Assembly: GCF_009827435.1 (NCBI RefSeq)
Contig: NZ_WTYM01000054.1
Span: 1-44,077, forward strand
DNA from: Croceibacterium salegens
Lineage (GTDB): Bacteria; Pseudomonadota; Alphaproteobacteria; Sphingomonadales; Sphingomonadaceae
Length of the DNA stretch: 44,077 nucleotides
Direction: 5' to 3'
In this document: positions 26,345-34,708 of the stretch, one piece after another
Layout: every line of letters starts with the position of its first letter
How positions within the stretch are numbered: the first letter of the stretch is position 1
The notes under the pieces: model-generated
The model's input: only the letters and a program-made list of their open reading frames with translations
Databases searched by the model: none
What the model was told of the DNA's origin: nothing
Translations under genes and position numbers: made by a program

Positions 26345-26473
26345 TGCTTGCAAACTCCAGTCGATTGCGCGCCTGTTTTCCATGGAACGAGAGAGGACTG
26401 CGGTAGAACGGCTGCGACTGGCCAGCGACCTGGCACCGCCCTGATGGTTGTGCGGTGACGCGCCATGACTCCC

Positions 26474-27307
26474 TCAAGCTTCAGCCACCGCCGTGTTGGC
26501 CAGTACGCCGATGCTGGACACCTCCACTTCCACCAGGTCGCCCGGCTTTATGTAGAGTTGCGGAGTCCGGGCGAAGCCGACACCAGCCGGAGTGCCCGTA
26601 GAGATCACGTCGCCGGGTGCCAATGGCGTCCACCGCGAAATATACTCGATGGCGGTTGGGATATCGTAGATCATGTTTTCCACAACCGACGACTGGACCT
26701 CTTCGCCGTTCAGGCGCGTCTTCAGAGTCAGCTTGCGGTAGTCTGGGATTTCGTCGGAAGTCACAATCCACGGCCCCACCGAGCCCGAGGCATAGAAGCA
26801 CTTACCCGCCGTTACCGAATGCCCCTGGTAATCGCGCACGCTGCCATCCATGAGGATGGTGAACCCAAAGAGATGGCTCAGCGCCTCCGACTTCCGGATG
26901 TGCCGACCGCCCTTGCCGATCACGATGGCAATTTCGCCTTCGTAATCGAAAGCATCGGAAACGGTCGGCCTTACAATGGGCGATCCGGCGCCGACCATGG
27001 TGTCGGGGAACTTCGTGAAGAGCGAAGGATAGGGCGAGACATTTTCGTTCCCGACTTCCGAAACGTGATCACGATAATTGAGACCGAGGCAGATCAGCTT
27101 GTTGCTGCCACCAATCGGCGGAAGGAAGCTCAGTTCAGAAAGCGGAATTGCGGCAGCGTTCTGCGCGCTGGCGGGGTCGAGGGTCGGCGGCACAAAGCTA
27201 TCACGCGCTGGATCGCCTGTGCGCCAATCTTCGCAGGGATACGCGACTCCGCCCTGAATTCTCGCGGTCGCGTACCCGTAACCGTTGGAAACCCGCGCAA
27301 ATTTCAT
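26474..27307 (-). CDS. Fumarylacetoacetate hydrolase-family protein
   Basis: 277 residues. An N-terminal domain of about 70 residues is followed by the FAH barrel: LGLNYRDHVSE, FTKFPDTMVGAGSPI, DYEGEIAIVIGKGGRHI (metal-binding Glu residues), LMDGSVRDYQG (metal-binding Asp) and GDVISTGTPAGVGF. Family members hydrolyse C-C bonds of acylpyruvates, decarboxylate or isomerise oxo-dicarboxylates, or hydrate 2-oxopentadienoates. The start is ATG 27307 behind GGGAGAG. It is the first gene of the minus-strand block, with a TGATATATCA site 95 bases upstream. The exact reaction cannot be told. Confidence 0.9.
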   Translation of the reverse strand: MKFARVSNGYGYATARIQGGVAYPCEDWRTGDPARDSFVPPTLDPASAQNAAAIPLSELSFLPPIGGSNKLICLGLNYRDHVSEVGNENVSPYPSLFTKFPDTMVGAGSPIVRPTVSDAFDYEGEIAIVIGKGGRHIRKSEALSHLFGFTILMDGSVRDYQGHSVTAGKCFYASGSVGPWIVTSDEIPDYRKLTLKTRLNGEEVQSSVVENMIYDIPTAIEYISRWTPLAPGDVISTGTPAGVGFARTPQLYIKPGDLVEVEVSSIGVLANTAVAEA

Positions 27308-27401
27308 CGTACTCTCCCAAAGCCGCCGGCATGGCGTGGGGAACAGGAGATCCCTTCCCCTCCTAGGGTCTCATACAACGCGCCACCAGACTCTTGCAAG
27401 G

Positions 27402-27411
27402 TGATATATCA
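27402..27411. promoter_or_regulatory. TGATATATCA palindrome upstream of FAH-IOR operon
   Basis: Exact 10-bp palindrome 95 bases upstream of the FAH-family start, in the 208-bp gap before the GntR2 stop. Same element as at 34691, 35963 and 43306. Confidence 0.6.
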
Positions 27412-27515
27412 GATCGATTGAGGTCAGGAGACGCAAAACTGGCATTGATCTGGCAGCAGGGGAATCGAAGCGGCAGGATCCACGCCTAGCCTACAACGAC
27501 CAAGTGCAGGACGTC

Positions 27516-28232
27516 CTATTCGCCTGGTTCGAATGCGCGATCGGGAAGCTGGGCGATACGTCCGATGGTTCGCTGGACGTGCTGCCGCCCAGCATGCTCG
27601 GCCGCATGGGCATCGCCCGACACGATCGCTTCGTGGAGCAAACGGTAGTCTGCCGGATTCGCGGCGTCGGCCGCATGATCAAAGGCTCGCAATTGCACCC
27701 GCATGATGTGTACTTGGATCGCGGGAAAGATCCTTTGCAACTCGCGGTTGCCGCCCATCGCAATCACGGAGCGATAATAGGCTTCGCGCGCCGCAAGAAA
27801 CCCGGCAAAATCCTCATCGAACTTGCACGCCATCAGTATCTCGTATTCCCTCTGCAGCTGCGCGCGGCGCTCAGGGTCGGCCATTGCACCAGCGCTACCA
27901 CGGGCGCCCAACCCCAGCATGACCTCGACCAGGTCCAGGATCTCCACTACTTCGCGGCGGGTCATTCGTCGAACCTGCGCGCCCTTTTGCGGAAGGATGC
28001 GGATAACCCCCGTCGAAGCCAGGCGCTGCAGCACTTCGCGGATCGTCCCGCGCCCAACATCGAATTGCCGCATCAGGTCGGGCGCCACCAGCCGCTGGCC
28101 GGGAACAAACCTGCCCTCATATAGTCCGCGGAGAATGCCGCGATGCACTCGTTCAAAGGGAGAGTGTTGCTTCTCGCGTTCCTCATCACGACCGATGGTG
28201 GCTAGGACGTCGGTGTCATGGGCAACGGACAT
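27516..28232 (-). CDS. GntR-family transcriptional regulator (GntR2, FCD-like)
   Basis: About 238 residues. The winged helix-turn-helix (about residues 25-90) has ILRGLYEGRFVPGQRLVAP and GRGTIREVLQRLAS, and the C-terminal helical ligand domain contains IQVHIMRVQLRAFDH. It is a clear paralogue of GntR1 at 7691. ATG 28232 is taken because the upstream ten codons are unsupported. It follows hbd by 122 bases on the same strand and may be expressed with it. The half-site repeat at 29229-29249, upstream of hbd and the thiolase, is the likely target by analogy with GntR1. Confidence 0.9.
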   Translation of the reverse strand: MSVAHDTDVLATIGRDEEREKQHSPFERVHRGILRGLYEGRFVPGQRLVAPDLMRQFDVGRGTIREVLQRLASTGVIRILPQKGAQVRRMTRREVVEILDLVEVMLGLGARGSAGAMADPERRAQLQREYEILMACKFDEDFAGFLAAREAYYRSVIAMGGNRELQRIFPAIQVHIMRVQLRAFDHAADAANPADYRLLHEAIVSGDAHAAEHAGRQHVQRTIGRIAQLPDRAFEPGE

Positions 28233-28354
28233 AATCGGCCTTTTGTTGTTGTCCGGCACCACTCGGTTTCAATGGCCGGGTATGGATGCTTCAATGCACA
28301 ATCTAGCTTGTGAAGCAAACCGCTCACTCTGCTACCGGAAGTGCGGCCGGCAAG

Positions 28355-29203
28355 TCAGGAAGCCAGCCAGCCGGGCTTGCCTTTGCCTCCTCCAAAGCCA
28401 GCACGGACGCGTTGCTTCAGCAATGCAGGAGGGCGGAAGCGCTCGCCGTAGGCTTCCTGCATGATCTCCTGTGCTTGGACGCAGAGCGTCGAGGTAACCG
28501 CGTCCATCAGCGCGAACGGTCCGATAGCGTGACCGAGACCGAGCTTAGCGGCCATGTCGATATCCTCTGGCGTCGCTACTCCCTCTTCGACCAATCGGAC
28601 CGCCTCGATGATCATGGCGTGCAGCATGCGGTTTACGGCAAAACCGGGCACATCCTTTACGTCAATTGCGCTCTTGCCGATGCTCTCCATCAGCGACCGG
28701 GTCTCTGCCACAGTCTCCGGCAGGGTCTCGAAACCGGGAATGACCTCGACCAGAGGCATCCGCGATACCGGCGAAAAGTAGTGTGTTCCGATAAAGCGTC
28801 CACGCCGATCCGGCGGCAACGCCGCCGCCAGCGTAGAAATCGGGATGGTAGAAGTGTTTGTCGCGATCAAGGTGTCCGGATTGCTGATTTCAGCTAGCGC
28901 CTGCAAAACATCGAACTTGACCGCCTGATCTTCGAACACTGCTTCGGTAAGCACTTCGCTGCCGGCCAGGTCCGTACACCCGGTGCAATAGCTCAGGCGA
29001 TCCAGCGCCAGCTTCGCGGACTCGTCGTAGCGGCCGGCAGCGATCCCCTTGTCGACGATTGTCGCCACACGTTTGCGAGCCTTTTCCAGCGCCTCGTCGC
29101 AACGATCGGAAATGATTACACGCGATCCGGCCAACGCAAAGACCAGTGCAATCTCCGCTCCCATCAAACCTGCACCTACAACTCCAACGCGAATTCCTTG
29201 CAT
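28355..29203 (-). CDS. 3-hydroxyacyl-CoA dehydrogenase (HBD type)
   Basis: 282 residues, the normal size for a stand-alone 3-hydroxybutyryl-CoA dehydrogenase. GVVGAGLMGAEIA is the NAD loop at the N-terminus. IGTHYFSPVSRMPLVEVIPG contains the catalytic His and the Pro-Val pair, and DVPGFAVNRMLHAMIIEAVRLVEEG follows at the domain boundary. ATG 29203 has GAGGTGA four bases upstream; the frame runs on to 29347 without support. It is divergent from the thiolase. It oxidises 3-hydroxyacyl-CoA to 3-oxoacyl-CoA with NAD. Confidence 0.93.
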   Translation of the reverse strand: MQGIRVGVVGAGLMGAEIALVFALAGSRVIISDRCDEALEKARKRVATIVDKGIAAGRYDESAKLALDRLSYCTGCTDLAGSEVLTEAVFEDQAVKFDVLQALAEISNPDTLIATNTSTIPISTLAAALPPDRRGRFIGTHYFSPVSRMPLVEVIPGFETLPETVAETRSLMESIGKSAIDVKDVPGFAVNRMLHAMIIEAVRLVEEGVATPEDIDMAAKLGLGHAIGPFALMDAVTSTLCVQAQEIMQEAYGERFRPPALLKQRVRAGFGGGKGKPGWLAS

Positions 29204-29228
29204 ATCGTCACCTCGGACTTGAATTTCA

Positions 29229-29249
29229 GTATGACGGTCTTGTATGACG
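29229..29249. promoter_or_regulatory. Direct repeat of GTATGACG between hbd and thiolase
   Basis: GTATGACG at 29229-29236 and again at 29242-29249, 13 bases apart, in the 91-bp divergent region. The second copy continues as GTATGACGATT, identical to bases 10225-10235 next to operator B. Probably the binding site of GntR2 or a related regulator. Confidence 0.5.
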
Positions 29250-29294
29250 ATTCGCAGAAACGGGCAACCGTAGCAAACCGGACTCAGCCAGATC

Positions 29295-30503
29295 ATGTCC
29301 AACACTGAAGCTGTCATCGTGTCTGCCGCACGCACCCCGATCGGCAAGGCCTACCGCGGCGCGTTCAACGATACCCAGCCGCAAGCCCTTGCGGGTCATG
29401 CCATCCGGCACGCGCTCGCACGCGCTGGCGTGAATCCGGCCGAGGTCGAGGATGTGATCCTGGGCTGCGCCATGCAGCAAGGTTCCACCGGCTCCAATAT
29501 CGCGCGTCAATCGGCGTTGCGCGCAGACCTGCCGGTTTCAGTCGCGGGCATGAGCATCGATCGCCAATGTGCGTCGGGCCTGATGGCCGTTGCTACCGCC
29601 GCTAAGCAGATTATTCATGACGGCATGGGCGTCGTCGTAGGCGGCGGCGTGGAATCCATTTCGCTGGTCCAGAACGACAAGATGAACCTCTACAGGGCCC
29701 AGGATCCGTGGCTCATCGAGCGGCAGCCCGATCTTTACATGAGCATGCTGGAGACGGCCGAAATGGTGGCCCGCCGCTACGGTGTCAGCCGCGATGCTCA
29801 AGACGAACTGGGTGCTCAATCACAAGCGCGTGCAATAGCCGCGACCAGTGCCGGCACCCTGGCCGAAGAAATCTCTCCGATGACAGTAACCATGGTCGTA
29901 ACCGACAAGGCGACAGGTCAATCCTCCCGCAAGGAAGTAACTGTGGGCGTGGACGAGGGTTTGCGCGAAGGCACGACCAAGGAATCGATTGGGCAGCTTC
30001 CTCCGGCGTACAAGGGCGGCCATGTTCTTGAAGGGGGTGGTTCGGTAACCGCTGGCAACAGCAGCCAGCTGTCCGATGGAGCTGCGGCGTTGGTGCTAAT
30101 GAGCGCACAAGAAGCTACCCGACGCAACCTTACGCCGCTGGGCGCCTATCGCGGGATTGCCGTTGCCGGCTGCGCTCCCGATGAAATGGGCATCGGCCCG
30201 GTATTCGCAGTACCGCGCCTGCTAGATCGTCACGGTCTCACGGTCGATGACATAGGAATTTGGGAGCTGAACGAAGCATTTGCGAGCCAGGTGATCTACT
30301 GCCGCGACCGCCTCGGCATTCCAGATCACCGGCTGAACGTCTCGGGCGGAGCCATCGCAATCGGGCATCCCTACGGCATGAGCGGCGCACGCATGGTCGG
30401 TCACGTCCTGCTCGAAGGCAAACGTCGCGGCGCGCGCTACGGGGTCGTGACCATGTGTGTCGGCGGCGGAATGGGGGCCGCGGGCCTTTTCGAAATCTAC
30501 TGA
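29295..30503 (+). CDS. Thiolase (acetyl-CoA acyltransferase)
   Basis: 402 residues. The nucleophilic Cys is in [17 protein letters not shown] (about residue 90). [24 protein letters not shown] (catalytic His) and [16 protein letters not shown] (second Cys) complete the thiolase signatures. ATG 29295 has only a weak ribosome site. First gene of a thiolase / enoyl-CoA hydratase / MBL hydrolase operon. It would cleave 3-oxoacyl-CoA in the degradative direction, judging by its beta-oxidation neighbours. Confidence 0.95.
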   Translation: MSNTEAVIVSAARTPIGKAYRGAFNDTQPQALAGHAIRHALARAGVNPAEVEDVILGCAMQQGSTGSNIARQSALRADLPVSVAGMSIDRQCASGLMAVATAAKQIIHDGMGVVVGGGVESISLVQNDKMNLYRAQDPWLIERQPDLYMSMLETAEMVARRYGVSRDAQDELGAQSQARAIAATSAGTLAEEISPMTVTMVVTDKATGQSSRKEVTVGVDEGLREGTTKESIGQLPPAYKGGHVLEGGGSVTAGNSSQLSDGAAALVLMSAQEATRRNLTPLGAYRGIAVAGCAPDEMGIGPVFAVPRLLDRHGLTVDDIGIWELNEAFASQVIYCRDRLGIPDHRLNVSGGAIAIGHPYGMSGARMVGHVLLEGKRRGARYGVVTMCVGGGMGAAGLFEIY

Positions 30504-30513
30504 GGAAAGTGCG

Positions 30514-31287
30514 ATGGACACCGTACTTTATGAAATCGCGCGCCCGCATGTCGCGCTGGTGACTATCAACAGGCCAGACGCGCGCAACGCGGTGAACTCG
30601 CAAGTAGCGATCGAGCTCGATGCAGCGGTCAAGCGTGCCGAGCGGGATCCGGATGTCTGGGCCGTCGTACTGACAGGTGCCGGAGGGGTGGCATTCTCAG
30701 CCGGAGCAGACCTGAAAGAGGTCGCTAACGGTAACATCGACGGATTGTACACGCCTGAAGGACAATTTGCCGGATTCGTTAAACACAAGCGCGAAAAGGC
30801 CTGGATCGCCGCGGTGGAGGGTTTCGCGCTCGCCGGTGGCTGCGAGCTGGCACTAGCCTGCGACATGATTGTCGCATCGGAGCCATCGTCATTCGCGCTT
30901 CCCGAGGTTACTCGCGGACTGGTTGCCGCGGCCGGCGGTGTATATCGTCTAGTACGCGCCATACCGAAGGCGCTCGCGCTGGAGCTTATTGCAACCGGCG
31001 ACAGGATATCGGCCCAACGCGCCGCCGATCTCGGACTAATAAATGCCGTCACGCCGGCGGGTGACGCGCTTGCAGGCGCGCTGACGCTGGCGGAGCGCAT
31101 TTGCGCCAACGCGCCGATCGCGGTCCGAGAGAGCCTCAATGTTGCTCGAATGGCGCTCGATCTTGACGATGACGAGCTGTTCGAGCGTGGGCTGGCCGCC
31201 CAAGACAATGTCCGGACAACCGTAGACTTCAAGGAAGGCCCGCGAGCCTTCGTGGAGAAGCGGGCTCCGATTTGGACGGGCCGATAG
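30514..31287 (+). CDS. Enoyl-CoA hydratase/isomerase (crotonase family)
   Basis: 257 residues. VAFSAGADLKEV holds the first oxyanion-hole segment, GFALAGGCELALACDMIVAS the second, and LPEVTRGLVAAAGG carries the single catalytic Glu. The second canonical Glu is not obvious, so isomerase or hydratase activity cannot be separated. ATG 30514 is behind TGAGGAAAG; the frame opens 19 codons earlier inside the thiolase and that part is rejected. It follows the thiolase by ten bases. Confidence 0.92.
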   Translation: MDTVLYEIARPHVALVTINRPDARNAVNSQVAIELDAAVKRAERDPDVWAVVLTGAGGVAFSAGADLKEVANGNIDGLYTPEGQFAGFVKHKREKAWIAAVEGFALAGGCELALACDMIVASEPSSFALPEVTRGLVAAAGGVYRLVRAIPKALALELIATGDRISAQRAADLGLINAVTPAGDALAGALTLAERICANAPIAVRESLNVARMALDLDDDELFERGLAAQDNVRTTVDFKEGPRAFVEKRAPIWTGR

Positions 31288-31302
31288 TTGAGAGGATATT
31301 CG

Positions 31303-32400
31303 ATGCTAAAGAAGGCGATCATTGCCGCCGCAATAGCCACCTCGCTGGCCAGTTCGACTGTTGCTGCACAGGAAGACACCGCCACTGTCGAGATAGTTAC
31401 CCTTGGCACAGGAGGAGGCCCGACACTCCGCGCCAACCGCAGCCAGGCCGCTTCGCTCGTGCGCGTTGGCGAAGCATATTACCTCATGGATGCAGGGATC
31501 GGTACATCGCGCCAGATGACGCTTGCCGGTGTACAGGCACAGATGCTCAATGCCGTCTTCATCACGCACAATCATGCCGACCACAGCCAGGACCTCGTCA
31601 ACATCGTCGGGGCACGACTGCTAGCACGAATGGGTGAGGCCCGTCGGGAAGAGCCCCTTGCGATCTACGGTCCTCCCGGCATCCGGGCCATGGTCGATGA
31701 AGCCGTGGCCTATGCGCTTGCTGGCCCGCTCGAGAATTTCCAACTTTTCACGGGCGAAATCCCGGATCCTGCCGGCACTTTCGAAGTGTACGAGATTTCC
31801 ACAGACGGTGTGATACTGGACACAGATGGCCTGACTGTCGAAGCGATCGAGAACTCACATTACCAGCTTCTCCCCGCCAACCAGCGGGAGACGCAGAAGT
31901 CCTATAGCTATCGCCTCCAGACCGATGCCGGCGTCATCGTGTTCACGGGCGACACCGGCCCCGACGGGGCATGGACCGAAATACTGCGGAACGCGGACGT
32001 CGTCGTGGCGGAATCTTCGAATGTGGAGGCCATTCGCGCAATGATGGCGCGGGCGGCATCAGTGTCCGCTGACGTCGATCCTGTCATTGCAAACGCCAAC
32101 CAGGCGCGTCTCGAATTGCTGATCAACCATTCGACCCGGCAGCACATTCCCGCCGACCAACTCGGCGAGTTGGCGCAGGGAATGGGCGTTCGTGCATTGA
32201 TTCTCAATCATTTCGGACCGGAGACCGACATCGTCGGCACCGACCAGAACGTGGCGCAGGTGCGTCGCGCATACCTGGGACAAATCGAGGTCAGCGAAGA
32301 TCTGGCGCAGTATTGCCTGCGGCGGTCACCCACGGAAGGGATAAGTACTCTGACGACCTGCCCATCATCGGCAGGTTCCGATGATCGAGGCAATCAGTAG
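31303..32400 (+). CDS. Exported metallo-beta-lactamase-fold hydrolase
   Basis: 365 residues. The N-terminus MLKKAIIAAAIATSLASSTVAAQ is a Sec signal peptide with probable cleavage after AQ or VAA. VTLGTGGGP and the metal motif HNHADH (about residue 88) place it with the RNase Z/AtsA-like MBL hydrolases. VFTGDTGPDGAW carries the bridging Asp, and LNHFGPETD lies near the end. The start is ATG 31303 behind GAGAGGATATT. Likely a periplasmic lactonase, arylsulfatase-like or ester hydrolase, unusual as the third gene of a cytoplasmic beta-oxidation operon. It may act on the substrate before uptake. Confidence 0.88.
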   Translation: MLKKAIIAAAIATSLASSTVAAQEDTATVEIVTLGTGGGPTLRANRSQAASLVRVGEAYYLMDAGIGTSRQMTLAGVQAQMLNAVFITHNHADHSQDLVNIVGARLLARMGEARREEPLAIYGPPGIRAMVDEAVAYALAGPLENFQLFTGEIPDPAGTFEVYEISTDGVILDTDGLTVEAIENSHYQLLPANQRETQKSYSYRLQTDAGVIVFTGDTGPDGAWTEILRNADVVVAESSNVEAIRAMMARAASVSADVDPVIANANQARLELLINHSTRQHIPADQLGELAQGMGVRALILNHFGPETDIVGTDQNVAQVRRAYLGQIEVSEDLAQYCLRRSPTEGISTLTTCPSSAGSDDRGNQ

Positions 32401-32416
32401 GTGCGAAGCAGCCGTT

Positions 32417-33277
32417 TCAGGGTTCAGCAAAGACTGCCACGCCACGATCAAGTACGATCGTCTTCCGCGCGGGAACACTTACCCTGAAGGCGCGCGCGCT
32501 GTCGCTGGTTTTCCAGATCTCCACCTCAAGACGGTCGCCAGGATATACCGGTGCGGTGAAGCGGCATTGCAACTTGCGCAAGTTGAACCCGTTATCCGGC
32601 AAGGCCGCCTGGAGAATTGCTCGACAGGCATAGCCATAGGTGCACAGCCCGTGCAGGATCGGCGAGGGAAATCCTGCCGCCTTCGCAACCTCGGGATCGT
32701 AATGCAGCGGATTGCCGTCCCCCGAAAGCCGATACAACAGGGCCTGTTCGGGCCGGGTCGCAAGCGTGACCTGCACGTCCGGTGGCCCGTCCGGGACTAT
32801 CGGCAGGATTTCAAGTTGCTGCCCCGCCGACCCGCAGCCGCCATCTCCACGAAGATAGGAAATTTGCCGGACCCGCGCGATCAACCGATTGTCTGGCTCA
32901 CTGTAAATGAGCCGTTCGGCGCGCAGGAAAGCTCCTTTGTTCGCTCCCTTGTCGACAATCGCATCAATGCGAAGCTCACCCCGAACATGACCTTCAATCG
33001 GCAAAGGCGCATAGAAATCACACGATTGTTCCGCATGCAGGATCTGCTTCCAGTCGATGCTGTAGCGTGGTTCCATTTGCCAGAAGCCCGGATAGGCAAG
33101 GACGACCGCCATCGTCGGCAATGCGACGAGGCGGTCTTCGCAAACGTAGAATAGTTCGCGCTCGTCACCCTGCTGACCGGCGCCGACACCCAGAGCATAG
33201 AGGATCGTATCGCGGCGCTCGAAACGATGGCGGATGGTTTCTGGAGGCAGGCCGACCAGGTGGTGCGGATCGATCAT
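32417..33277 (-). CDS. MaoC-family enoyl-CoA hydratase 2
   Basis: 286 residues in a double hot-dog arrangement, like the hydratase-2 part of HSD17B4. The hydratase signature YRLSGDGNPLHYDPEVA with GFPSPILHGL (Asp-x4-His catalytic pair) lies in the C-terminal half, and the N-terminal half is the degenerate hot-dog. ATG 33277 follows TGAGGAACTTCGA. The frame opens 122 codons further upstream, but that part overlaps the SDR in another frame and is rejected. It follows the truncated SDR by 17 bases and is third in the GntR3 transcript. Confidence 0.92.
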   Translation of the reverse strand: MIDPHHLVGLPPETIRHRFERRDTILYALGVGAGQQGDERELFYVCEDRLVALPTMAVVLAYPGFWQMEPRYSIDWKQILHAEQSCDFYAPLPIEGHVRGELRIDAIVDKGANKGAFLRAERLIYSEPDNRLIARVRQISYLRGDGGCGSAGQQLEILPIVPDGPPDVQVTLATRPEQALLYRLSGDGNPLHYDPEVAKAAGFPSPILHGLCTYGYACRAILQAALPDNGFNLRKLQCRFTAPVYPGDRLEVEIWKTSDSARAFRVSVPARKTIVLDRGVAVFAEP

Positions 33278-33294
33278 TCGAAGTTCCTCAGTAC

Positions 33295-33834
33295 CTAACC
33301 GTAACGACCACCGGTGACATGCAGGACGTCGCCGGTGATGTACCCGGCAGCCTCCGAAGCCAAGAACGTTATGGCAGCAGCTACGTCTTCCACCCGGCCT
33401 AGGCGAGGCAGCGGCAAGCTGGCCTCTGCATTCGCCTTTATCTTTTCGAAATGTCTTAGGCCCCTGACCGCCGGAGTATCGACAATTCCGGGAGCCACCG
33501 CATTCACAGTGATGTTGTGACGTCCGTTTTCCAGGGCCATCGAGCGCGTGAGGCCAAGTAACCCCGCCTTGGCCGACGAGTAGTTGGCCTGTCCCGGATT
33601 GCCCAGATACGCGCGTGAGGCAATGTTGATAATCCGTCCCCATTGACGCTCAATCATGAAAGGCAGGACGGCCTTCGTGCACAGGAAGGCGCCTTTCAGC
33701 ACGACGTCGACGACGGCATCCCAATCGTCCTCATCCATCTTGCCGATGTGGCTGTCGCGGGTTAACCCGGCATTGTTGACCAGGATATCGACCGGCCCCT
33801 TATCATTTGCGGCATTGCATTCGCATTCGGACAC
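33295..33834 (-). pseudogene. N-terminally truncated SDR (FabG/PhaB-like)
   Basis: Only about 179 residues against about 245 for the family. It begins within the segment before VDILVNNAG and keeps GRIINIAS (catalytic Ser), YSSAKAG (Tyr/Lys) and the C-terminal end YITGDVLHVTGGRYG. The first 60-70 residues, with the TGxxxGxG cofactor loop, are absent: a TGA lies in frame five codons upstream of the first usable GTG at 33834, and the GntR3 gene ends 50 bases away. The missing part has apparently been deleted at about 33835-33884. Without the nucleotide loop it is unlikely to be an active dehydrogenase, although the downstream frame is intact. Confidence 0.8.
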
Positions 33835-33884
33835 CGGATCGTCGGTTCAGGCGGCGCGCTCGGCCGATCGAATGACCGCAAGCC

Positions 33885-34583
33885 TCAGAGCGTGACGGCT
33901 TTCTGGTCGGAAATCTCGCTCAGGATGCCGGAATACGAGGTCGTAATACCAAGAGAAATGCGTGCCTCCGCGGTATCCGGGTCGCGGAGCCATGACAGGT
34001 CGTTCCAGAATTCCAGCTGCGCATCCGACCATTCCTTGCCCCGCTCCGTCAGCAGATAAAGGGTGAATATTCGGTGCTGCTCGCTCATCAGGCGCTTGTT
34101 GAGAAAGATCAGGTCGCGGTTGTCGGATGCTTCGGCGAAAAGGCCAAAGGCAGCATTTGACTGGTCCATGATCGCGTCGACATCGTTATGAACATTCCTC
34201 GACTGGACGATCTTCTTGAGCCGTTGCCAATGTTCTTCGGTAAAATTCTCGGCAGCACGGCGAACCATTAGTGGCCCAACCAGCTTAAAGACGTCGTAAA
34301 GATCGCGCACTGTCTTCGGCGTGACTTCGGTGACTCGATAACCGCTTCGCGGCAGGGTTTCGACAAGGCCTTCAAGGTCGAGACGGGCAAGAGCCTCGCG
34401 CACCGGCGTGCGCCCAAATTCTGTTCGGGCCACCAATTCCTTCTCGGTGATGCGTACGCCTGGGGCGAGATCGCAATGCACAATCAGTTTGCGCAAAGCC
34501 AGGTAGCATTCGTCTGCAAGGCTCAGACGCTCGCCTTGATCGGACGCCTGCTTGCTACCTCGTGCCCGGGATCCAACTGCCAT
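33885..34583 (-). CDS. GntR-family transcriptional regulator (GntR3)
   Basis: 232 residues. Winged helix-turn-helix with LRKLIVHCDLAPGVRITE and RTPVREALARLDLEGLVETL (about residues 25-85), then an all-helical C-terminal domain of FCD type. It is less similar to GntR1 and GntR2 than they are to each other. ATG 34583 has AAGGAGCG upstream. Its promoter carries an exact TGATATATCA at 34691-34700, suggesting autoregulation; it is the best candidate to control the other copies of that element. Confidence 0.9.
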   Translation of the reverse strand: MAVGSRARGSKQASDQGERLSLADECYLALRKLIVHCDLAPGVRITEKELVARTEFGRTPVREALARLDLEGLVETLPRSGYRVTEVTPKTVRDLYDVFKLVGPLMVRRAAENFTEEHWQRLKKIVQSRNVHNDVDAIMDQSNAAFGLFAEASDNRDLIFLNKRLMSEQHRIFTLYLLTERGKEWSDAQLEFWNDLSWLRDPDTAEARISLGITTSYSGILSEISDQKAVTL

Positions 34584-34690
34584 AATCGCTCCTTCAAGGT
34601 CCACAACTACTGGAGCCACCAAATTCCATCAACTGGCCACACGGTCATGCAATCTGCCAGCACCCTTCACCACGAAAGACAATCAAATTT

Positions 34691-34700
34691 GATATATCAT
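34691..34700. promoter_or_regulatory. TGATATATCA palindrome upstream of GntR3
   Basis: Exact palindrome, 108 bases upstream of the GntR3 start and just past the 3' end of the serine hydrolase. Fits autoregulation. Confidence 0.6.
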
Positions 34701-34708
34701 GCCTCTTT

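Noticed and set aside
33278-33643. Upstream extension of the MaoC hydratase frame by 122 codons
   Set aside because: It overlaps the SDR in another frame and has low-complexity, unfamily-like sequence; a good ribosome site precedes ATG 33277.
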